Assembly (NCBI RefSeq): GCF_019097595.1
Contig: NC_080718.1
Location: forward strand, 19,012,157-19,076,156
DNA: 64,000 nt
Reading direction: 5' to 3'
DNA from: Hemibagrus wyckioides
Lineage: Eukaryota; Chordata; Actinopteri; Siluriformes; Bagridae
The notes under the pieces: generated by a model
What the model was told of the DNA's origin: nothing
The model's database searches: none
Seen by the model: the letters and a program-made list of their open reading frames with translations, nothing else
Shown here: positions 56,116-64,000 of the stretch, piece after piece
Layout of the letters: each line of letters begins with the position of its first letter
How positions within the stretch are numbered: the first letter of the stretch is position 1
Made by a program: the position numbers and the translations under genes

Positions 56116-56228
56116 TGTCATGGAAAACCTGGAAAATTCCCCACAAACTCTGACTCACCTTCGAGCCAGGGACCCGGTATCTTTAAGGCAGCAACACTAC
56201 CCAACTACCATCACTACTGTGCCACCCA
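56116..56228 (-). repeat. Dispersed fish repeat (R3), fragment
   Basis: Shows the distal part of R3 ('ccagggacccggta', 'gcagcaacactaccca', 'actgtgccaccca'), antisense orientation, truncated. Confidence 0.6.
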
Positions 56229-56867
56229 TTCTTGTTTTACATTTTATATTTATTTTAATAATCTATATTTATATGGTGTGCACGTATTATCATTCTAGCC
56301 ACAAGAGGGCGCAAAATATAAAGTATTCAAGCAGCTCTCAGTTACTTTTGTAATATTTCCCGTTTTTCTCACATCACACCACAAGAATTCTGGCTCGGTT
56401 TTTGTTTAGATGCATTTATTTAGACACAAGCCAGAGTGTCTACTTTGGGCTATTAGGACAGGGTTTTTGTAAACTATAATGACCCCAGAATTATTTACAT
56501 AACTTCTTAATGTTACTTTGGACAGTCGTCATTGGAAAAATGAGCACTGATGATGTGAACAGAAACAACACAACTCAACATTTGGTGTTTCAGTAAATAT
56601 TCATAATAATTATCATATTATGATATTATTATGATAATATGATACTACTCATTAATTTAGCACAGTCTTCAAATACTTAGAAGGATATGCAGTACTGTAC
56701 ATACCAAGAATTTTTAATCACATTTATCTAAAACATAAAAGTTCATCTAATCATGATTTTTCATATGTAAATAAAATGCTAGTGCTAATATATTACCTCA
56801 TATCAACAAAACAGAATTACATAATTGGCCAACAGCTCATATAGTGCTATCATGTTTGTCCGCGTCA

Positions 56868-56995
56868 CCTGTATTTTGTTTTTGTTCTGTGTAGCACCTC
56901 TGGTCCAGAAGGAATGTTGTTTCATTTCACCGTGTATAAGATATATATGGTTGAAGTGACAATAAAACTTTTTTGACTTTGACTTTGTTCTCCGG
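56868..56995 (+). repeat. Retroelement-like repeat (R4)
   Basis: 'tgttgtttcatttcaccgtg', 'tatatatggttgaagtgaca' and a terminal 'ataaaacttttttgactttg' match the complement of the copy at 55289-55420. Confidence 0.65.
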
Positions 56996-58138
56996 TTCTG
57001 TTCTGCTTCTGTATGTTGTTAAATCCATGTTTTTTGTTCTGCCTTCACTTGTGGCAGCATTTAGCAAAGCCCCATATCGTAACTCACCTCAGTGGTGATG
57101 TCTAGAAAGCTGAGAGACTTATTAGTGTGATTTTGTGGAACCATAACTCGTGTTAGGAAACACAATAATGAAGAGAAGTTACAGCCATCTTACTTCAGAC
57201 AGAAATGCAGCCTATCTGAATTACCTATTACATAAAACAATTGAAATAACTGGAACACTGAGTATATATCTAAGGAAGGTGATAGTTATGTATTTTTTAG
57301 GCTTTCAATTCAGATTTAGTGCATAAATATAATTGCTTTTCCTCTTAATTTCTTTCTAGTTTGTACAATTGCAGGCTTATGTAGCCATACTTAGGTGCCA
57401 TGTGTCATCATGTTTGGAAAGTGCAGCCATTTGAGGTTTCATGTGCAAACGTGGGGACAACTGACTGTTTGGAATGGAAAGTTATGGTGTCCCACAAAGC
57501 TTGCCAGAGCTAACTACCCATTATTTGCTAGATGTTTTAAGACCAAGATTTTAAAATATACTTCTGTGAGGAAGCAAGGACACCATGTCTGCTCTATTTG
57601 GATGCAGAATGGACCAATTTCAGACTTTTGAAAGGGAAAAATATGAGTGGTGTGGAACCCTTCTGAGTTCAACAGCAAATAGGCAGATTTATCAAAAAAC
57701 ACACAAACTGTGTGTGTCCTTCATTTAAATGAAACATGTGCCTTCGTTGTTTGAGTAGTACTGTCTCATATTTGTTTTTCTATGACTGAGTCACCATGTC
57801 AAGTGTTTACTTCCTGCCTGACACTAAAATAAAAGTGTCAGGTCACCATATGCAAACAAAACATATTAACCTGTTAACGGTTGCTACGTCACTAGCCTAA
57901 AAAGGTTTATGTTCTCTTCTGTACTACACATAAGCACCATATGGCCATTTCCAAAACATACAAAATGCCTACAAAATAAATGATTACATGTAAAGCTAAG
58001 AAACAGCTAACATTATTCTGTGCACATTTAGAGATAATGTGAACCAGCTGAGAGCATACCATTTCCTGAGTACGAGAGAAATCTAATTATCATTACTACT
58101 GCTTCTGCTTTCACAGAGTGACCGTATATAGTATAGTT

Positions 58139-58412
58139 GTTACAATTATGGGCATCATGGTGCAGTGGGTAGCCTCACAAGGCTCTTGGGTTAGGGGCTT
58201 GATGGCTTTGTGGTTTACTGGATTTGTGGAATGTTGCATATTCTATTTTTCTCTGTGGGTTTTCTCTTTGAACATTTTTCCCCTCCAACATGTGTGTCAT
58301 GACCTGTGGTGGACTGGCATCCCATTCATGGTGTATTTCTACCTTGTAGAGTACTTCAAAGACTCTGGCTGTAATGCCAGTGTAATGTGACTACTGAATA
58401 TGAATGAATGTT
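58139..58412 (+). repeat. Dispersed fish repeat (R3)
   Basis: Begins 'catggtgcagtgggtagcct', includes 'gtggactggcatcccatt' and 'tggtgtatttctaccttg', and ends in a 'gaatatgaatgaatg' tail. This is the order of R3 in sense orientation. The 90-codon frame at 58118-58390 is within it and is not a gene. Confidence 0.65.
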
Positions 58413-60902
58413 TCACAAATTTAATTAAGCTAATTTTAGGAAAAGAAACATACAAAATCAGTATAACCAGTCATATATCAGTTATAGAAAGGAAAATATT
58501 TATAATCACACTATCTAGTGTCAAACAGATGTGGATGGGTTCTCTTTTGAGTCTGGTTTCTTTCAAGGTTTCTGCTCTTTAGGGATAGATACAATTAAAA
58601 ATTGTAAACTTTGTAAACTTTGCCAAAAGCAAGCCTATTCATCTGGACGTTATACACAGAAGGTTGGTTCTTTCGGCCATTTTACAACTGAACTCACGAT
58701 GGTACTCTGATGTTATACCTCCATCTTGATTACAGACCTTCGCAGACTTAAGACGTGAACCGTGAATGTCTCTCTCATACATCATCTTCATGTATGCCAA
58801 AATATCTAAAAACTTGTTGTAATAACAACTGTGCAGTGTTGGAATAGGGATTAGCTGCAGGAATTTGGAAAATGTATCTAAACATATTATTACAATGTCT
58901 CTGTACAGTTCTACAGATTTGTACAGTCTATGCCAATGAACATTGGGGCTGTTCTAGTGAGTTATGATGGCCAAAAGGCCTTACTAAAAAAACTCTATTC
59001 AATTATTTTATTTTGTCACCTTTCTGTATGTGCTTATGTGATGAGCTTATCATGAACAATGTGGTGAACATGTGCTGTACATTCTGGTAGAACGCTGAAA
59101 TCCTGCATTGTGTGAGTAATCTCTTGATTAACATCCCATGGGAATGGCCACAACAGAACAGAATCTTATCAGATAGGTGTAAAAGGGTTTCAACTTTGGT
59201 AGTAGCTCATGGTAAATTTAAGCAGGAAAATAACAGTGCTCTTCTTGATTGTCTTGGCATTATGAGGTACTTTAAGTTATTATAATCATTATAGATAATA
59301 AAAAAGCTAGTTGGCTTCCTCGAATCAGTGAAGATATTGTTTTGTTTTTTTGACAATGATCATATACACTTTTTTTTCATATAAATTTTCCGGAGACCTT
59401 GTTTAACAAGATGAGTTTAGCCTTAGTTAGATAAGTTAATCACAAACTCCAGGCATGTCTCTTTGTACAAACTTGGGAAAATGTAGGTAGTACTGATGAA
59501 TCCATATTGCATAAACAAATATTCAAACAGTATACAACAATGGGCAATCTGAATGGTTCAGATTGTCAGCAAATCCAAAGAACAGAAAACAAGATGAGAC
59601 TTAGGGCAAAATGTTTAAGCATTAAAGACTTTAAAGAACTACAGCATTGGTAACTTCCTTGTGGAACATATGGATATATAGTCATGTAATCGCTGAGTGC
59701 ACTTGACAACTACTGTAAATGTACTTTAATTAGAGGTTCGATGCATTTTTCTCAGTAGAAACCCTAGAGAGAAGCCTCATGAAGGAAAATCTGAGAGAAT
59801 GCTTTTACCCAAACATCAGTACTAAGATATAATAACTGGTCGATAATGGCAATTAGCTGGATACACACAGAATGAGTACATCACAAAGACTGTTAAATGG
59901 TCACAAAAGAACATTGTGGTCAATTATGATAATAATAAGCGTTCTGTGTCTGTCATTTTAGAAAATGGCTGCCATTAAACTAGGTGCACTGCAACAAAAT
60001 TGTTTCAAATGACCTGCTGAAGAGGAAGTGAAGCAAGTGAGTCATGCAATATATTTTCTTATTTTCTAAATATTTAGAAACACTTGCCAGAATCTGTATC
60101 AGAATCATTCCCTATTTTTTTTCTTATCTCTTTGCGCAATTTTCCCTCTGATTTCCCATTGCAGTTCATCATTATTTTGTACGATGCTTTCTATCATTTA
60201 ATCTCAACAACTTCTTTATCATCTCATAAATATTTATGTTTGCAACAGTTGGAGCGTTGGTGGATATCTAAACATTTTTTTCAAGGTCATGAATTAAAAT
60301 AGAGACTTAAGCCATTATACAATTAATCTTTAAAGAACATCACAGAAAGTAAAAAAACACAGACTTTAAATAAAAAAAATTGACTATATTTGGCTTGAGA
60401 GGAAAAGACTTTTTACTTCTTTGGTCCAGGAAACTGTGAAAAAAAGGGAAGAGGAGGGAAAAGATTCGAAATGACTGCTTTAAGATCCCACTCGCTGTGT
60501 TTTAAAGCAGTCAGACATGTGGTTTGCTCTGTAGAGAGGGAGGGAAAGTGGCAGCAAATTGTCAGAGGAAACCAGCACATCTGGATTGAATTTCGGAGCC
60601 ATCTCATTCAGACGAGGTGCGTATAGCTTTTGTATGTCCTTTAGCCTTGAATGAAACAAAGAAATATGAAGTGAATCCATGAAAGTATCTTCTGTTAAGT
60701 ATTTAATAATCATTGTTTTAGTAAGAAAATGCTGACTTGTATCATAATATTTGATTTGGTTGTGATTTGACAAAGTATGATGAAAAGTGGTATTCATAAG
60801 TGCAGGACTATCAGTTATATTAATGTGTTATATGTGTTATTTTAATATGAATCTAGAGAAATCTTACAAAATCACACAAGTACCTCTCTTGACAGCTACC
60901 AA

Positions 60903-61892
60903 ATGGAGACAGAAATCCCAGGAGCAACACCCTCAGCCTTTCCCACCAATCTGACAAATCATAGCCTGTGTCCTGAACCAGAGGCATGGGACTGGTTGTA
61001 CACCATGCAGCCAGTATACATGCTTATCATCTGTGTGCTAGGAATCCTGGGAAATGTCTTTGTCCTGCTAGTATTTTGCCTGCACAAGAAAGCCTGTTCT
61101 GTGGCAGAGATATACCTGGGTAACCTGGCTGCAGCTGACCTCCTCCTGACATCTTGCCTTCCTTTTTGGGCCATCAATGTGGCCAGTGGTTTTGAATGGC
61201 AGTTTGGCTCGCTGATGTGTCGTTTGGTAAATACATGCATCAAAATGAACATGTACTGCAGCATCTATATACTGGTATTAGTGAGTGTTGACCGCTACCT
61301 GGCTCTGGGGTTTGCGCTGACTTATGGCAGAATGCGACGGCCCTGGTACGCCAAGGTGAGCTGCTTGGCTGTGTGGATCCTGGGAATCATCCTGAGTGTG
61401 CCAACATTTAAATTCAGGGAGGTAAAGTACATCTCCGAGTACTCGGTCACTGCTTGCATACTGATCTACCCCAGTCAAAAGGTGGAATTGGCCTGTGACA
61501 TTCTGCTTGTCTTGCTGGGCTTCATCATCCCTGTGACTGTCATTTCCTACTGCACTTGCAAGATTATACAAGCATTGCACTGGCAAGTAATGGGCAGGTT
61601 CAATGCAGTAAATAAAGAGAGGAAAGCAACAGTGCTGGTGTTAGCTGTTCTTCTGGCTTTTCTGCTGTGTTGGATTCCTTTTCACCTGGTAACCATTTTA
61701 GATATCCTGATAAGATCTGAAATATTAAGTGGATGTACATTTCAAAATGTCCTGGATATCTGTAACCAGATATTCACGTATTTGGCATTGAGCAACAGCG
61801 TGCTCAACCCAATCCTCTATGTGATAGTTGGCAAAAACTTCAGAAAGAAAGTGATGGAGCTCCAGTCATCAACACGGAAAACATTTGCATGA
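60903..61892 (+). CDS. bdkrb1: Bradykinin receptor, B1-type by key residue (329 aa)
   Basis: A rhodopsin-class G-protein-coupled receptor for kinins at the plasma membrane, complete in one exon. The N-terminus has two N-glycosylation sites (NLT at 16, NHS at 19). Seven helices start at about residue 39. Landmarks are GN at 50-51, LAAAD at 75-79, Cys106-Cys185 (disulfide), DRY at 130-132, CWIP at 256-259 and NPILY at 302-306. The tail after helix 7 is only about 20 residues and lacks cysteine. Lys114, eight residues after Cys106, matches the lysine of mammalian B1 (serine in B2). LSVPTF and TACIL are also B1-like, whereas CLHK and GRMR are B2-like. By gene order alone it would be B2, so the subtype is provisional. 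A good acceptor (CCTCTCTTGACAG, ending 60895) implies an upstream non-coding exon, as in mammals. Confidence 0.9.
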   Translation: METEIPGATPSAFPTNLTNHSLCPEPEAWDWLYTMQPVYMLIICVLGILGNVFVLLVFCLHKKACSVAEIYLGNLAAADLLLTSCLPFWAINVASGFEWQFGSLMCRLVNTCIKMNMYCSIYILVLVSVDRYLALGFALTYGRMRRPWYAKVSCLAVWILGIILSVPTFKFREVKYISEYSVTACILIYPSQKVELACDILLVLLGFIIPVTVISYCTCKIIQALHWQVMGRFNAVNKERKATVLVLAVLLAFLLCWIPFHLVTILDILIRSEILSGCTFQNVLDICNQIFTYLALSNSVLNPILYVIVGKNFRKKVMELQSSTRKTFA

Positions 61893-62325
61893 TTAATAAA
61901 AAGAAAACTATTTAAATCATTGAACAGATTAAATAAGCATTTGTTTTTAAAATATGTAACCAATACCTGACACCATCACTGTTTTAATGTCATGATTTAT
62001 GTAAATGTTGTTAATTTATATTTCTCAAAGAAATTTCCTGATGTTTAACAGCCTTTGTATTTGCATGTGTTATCCAATATATTATTGTATTGTTGTATTG
62101 TTGAATTAGTATTTATGTACCGAATGCAGGTGCAGCATTAGCACATAATATAAGTAAGATCTATACTTGTATAATTAATCTCAGGCTAGTTAAGATATGA
62201 CAGTAATTAACACTGTGTGTTAGGATAATATTTGGATATATTTCAGTTTCAAATGAGGACTTCTGTAACCATTAAAAATAATTATGTCTGTTTTTAATGT
62301 TTTCTGAAACAATACATATACACTG

Positions 62326-62331
62326 AATAAA
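62326..62331 (+). terminator. Polyadenylation signal for the first receptor gene
   Basis: AATAAA 434 bases after the stop, followed directly by a GTTTTTTG stretch. This is the best candidate. Another AATAAA lies immediately after the stop codon (61895-61900), too close to be the likely main signal. Confidence 0.5.
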
Positions 62332-62379
62332 GGTTTTTTGTTAATAATTTAAGTAAATAGTTGCCGATGGACTTCACTG

Positions 62380-62380
<1 letters not shown>

Positions 62381-62439
<59 letters not shown>

Positions 62440-62470
62440 TAATTATTATTATTATTATTATTATTATTAT
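62381..62470 (+). repeat. (AAT)n/(ATT)n palindromic repeat
   Basis: An AAT run switches at about 62440 to ATT, giving self-complementary halves. It sits about 50 bases past the likely poly(A) site of the receptor gene. Confidence 0.94.
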
Positions 62471-63663
62471 CAAGAAATTTTAGATATCTTATATATTTAC
62501 TCTGTAAATGTGTTATGTCATAAATTAGTGATATATTATGTGGTTTCTAGTCTGCTTAAACTATGTTATATGTGAAGGGATGTATTCATGCACAATGGCA
62601 AAATCATACTGGTGTCTGAAGCAGTTCCTAAGTGTCTTGGACTGAAAATGTGCAGACAACTATTAGTCAAAGTCTTCAAAGTATTTTTCCAGACAATAAA
62701 GGTTGGGTCACACCGAGTAATGTGTCACAGTCTCGCCACTTGTGGAAAGAGTGGTGTGGTTTATGTTTTCCCTAAGGCTGTTGCCGGTGAGACATGCTGT
62801 CAAAGCAGACGCCAGTATTTAGATCACCCACACATAACCACAAGGACCACGCTTAGCAATAAACAAGACTTTATCATCAATTTGTGTAGGTGAATACTAG
62901 TAGTCTGGAAGCAACCTGGAACATATTTCTTTTGCTTTCAGTAAAAGGCATGATTTGTAAACACTAATCTCAGTCTTGTAATTATAATATGAAAATAATA
63001 TGTTACAGTTTTATACCAGTAATTCCAGTAACAATTCAAGCCAAATCTATAGCCATGGCAGTTAATAGTAAGCCTGAAGGTCAGAAATTAGTAATTAGAA
63101 ACAAGTAGTAGTATGATAGTATAATAGTGACGGTTTTATATGATTTAAAACAGTGGCTGGCTGAGTGCTAAATTCCCAGGTAGTCATCTTATTAAGAAAA
63201 ATGGCCAGAACACTGATATAACTTAATGTTACAAATGAGACACACAAGTAACACAGATCACATGATCCTTGATAGATCATTTAATACTCATTTGTCATGC
63301 CTCAAGTAAAACGCACATGGCACTCTGAACAGGGCAGTTTTCCCAGTGTGAAATCAAGCAGATAAGATCGGCCATCTGTTGCCTCCATTTGATGTTCATC
63401 TCAGCATCATTTATTTAAAGAGTTCATTAGCTCCATTAGCAACCAAGCATAATCTTTGTCCTCTCTCTAATAAAGAGGGCTGCCTCACTCTGCTCTGCCT
63501 ACCAAAGTCTTTTTGGCTACTATTCTCACTACACCATCTTTTCTTACTATCTTTTAGTATCTTACTCTCTTGGTAATTTTTACTATCCCAAATATCATTC
63601 ACAACACAGCTCATTTTCTTAGTTTATCCATTCCCTGGAGCAGCCTTTTTGATGACTTTCAAC

Positions 63664-64000
63664 ATGACGACAGTTCCATCACTGGCACTCTCAGACTGGG
63701 AGCTCTTGCACTGTAATGTCACAGAGGCTTGGGATTGGGTCTATTCCATACAGCCGGCCTACATGTCTATCATCTGTGTGCTGGGAGCATTTGGTAATGC
63801 CTTTGTCCTTGCTGTGTTCTGCATTCAGAAAGGCCACTGCTCTGTGGCTGACATCTATCTGGGAAACCTTGCTGCTGCTGATCTCCTCATGATGTGCTGC
63901 CTTCCCTTCTGGGTCATCACTATAATTCACAAGTTCAACTGGTACTTTGGACAGCCCATGTGCCAAGTGGTCAGCCTCATAATTGGTATGAACTACTACT
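63664..64000 (+). CDS. bdkrb2: Bradykinin receptor, B2-type by key residue (5' part)
   Basis: An open frame of 112 codons that runs off the window. It is a second kinin receptor in tandem with the one at 60903. Shared segments include EAWDW, QPAYM, SIICVLG and the long block from CSVADIYLGN to LLM. N-glycosylation site NVT at 18-20, GN at 44-45, LAAAD at 69-73, helix-3 Cys100. Eight residues past Cys100 is Gly108, a small residue as in mammalian B2 (serine) rather than the B1 lysine. This and the FVLAVFC string favour B2. By mammalian order it would be B1, so the subtype is provisional. The start ATG at 63664 is the first in frame upstream of the conserved part. Helices 4-7 and the tail lie outside. 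Confidence 0.85.
   Translation, partial: MTTVPSLALSDWELLHCNVTEAWDWVYSIQPAYMSIICVLGAFGNAFVLAVFCIQKGHCSVADIYLGNLAAADLLMMCCLPFWVITIIHKFNWYFGQPMCQVVSLIIGMNYY

Larger units (their letters stand above)
52272..60895. other. 3' region of C14orf132 and intergenic region
   Basis: The first 1-2 kb probably contains the 3' untranslated region (candidate AATAAA at 53396-53401 and 53454-53459). A short CA repeat is at 52568-52582. From 54.5 to 58.4 kb there are transposon and repeat copies (listed). From 58.4 to 60.9 kb no repeat family, domain or convincing exon was recognised. The non-coding 5' exon of the receptor gene at 60903 should lie here but was not located. Confidence 0.5.
61893..63663. other. 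Spacer between the two bradykinin receptor genes
   Basis: Contains the 3' untranslated region of the first receptor, an AAT/ATT palindromic repeat, and otherwise AT-rich sequence. The 101-codon frame at 62588-62893 shows no recognisable domain. A possible acceptor (GGAGCAG at about 63635-63641) precedes the second receptor. Nothing else was seen. Confidence 0.55.

Noticed and set aside
61278..61586. 102-codon minus-strand open frame, and 60959-61264 and 63691-63966 on the same strand
   Set aside because: All are shadows of the bradykinin receptor coding sequences, which carry the conserved motifs on the plus strand.
62588..62893. 101-codon open frame between the receptor genes
   Set aside because: No recognisable domain, weak context, ordinary composition. 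Considered chance.

Overview
The window looks like ray-finned (teleost) fish chromosomal DNA. It is AT-rich, intron-bearing and gene-poor, full of microsatellites, and carries many Tc1/mariner-type DNA transposons of the kinds common in teleosts. The species cannot be fixed from the sequence alone.

Four genes are recognisable, all on the + strand and in the order known from human 14q32: TUNAR, C14orf132, then two bradykinin receptors. (1) tunar: a 48-residue single-pass membrane microprotein at 25644-25790. An upstream exon ending at 21261 would splice in frame and add an N-terminal extension. (2) C14orf132: an 86-residue microprotein split into a 9-codon first exon (41968-41994) and a second exon (52038-52271) by a 10-kb phase-0 intron. 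(3) A complete single-exon-coding bradykinin receptor at 60903-61892. (4) The N-terminal part of a second bradykinin receptor from 63664, cut by the window end.

Layout: 1-20.4 kb is intergenic, with fish dispersed repeats and two Tc1 remnants. 20.4-21.3 kb is a GC-richer promoter/first-exon zone for tunar with an RFX-type X-box. 21.3-27 kb holds the tunar intron, coding exon and 3' UTR. 27-41.4 kb is intergenic and dense in Tc1 elements. 41.4-52.3 kb is C14orf132, preceded by three GA tracts, with an intron holding an intact Tc1 copy and a second decayed Tc1. 52.3-60.9 kb is intergenic, with a nested transposon cluster. 60.9-64 kb holds the receptor pair.

At least six Tc1-like families are present. 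One (here F1) has four copies: two with long open transposase frames (one intact) and two internally deleted. The two microproteins are neighbours with the same apparent design (phase-0 intron, acidic or polar N-terminus, C-terminal membrane helix). Their helices align without gaps at 10 of 19 positions, which suggests they may be ancient tandem paralogues. This is the most interesting observation in the window. The receptors are G-protein-coupled kinin receptors, and nothing in the sequence links them functionally to the microproteins beyond conserved linkage.
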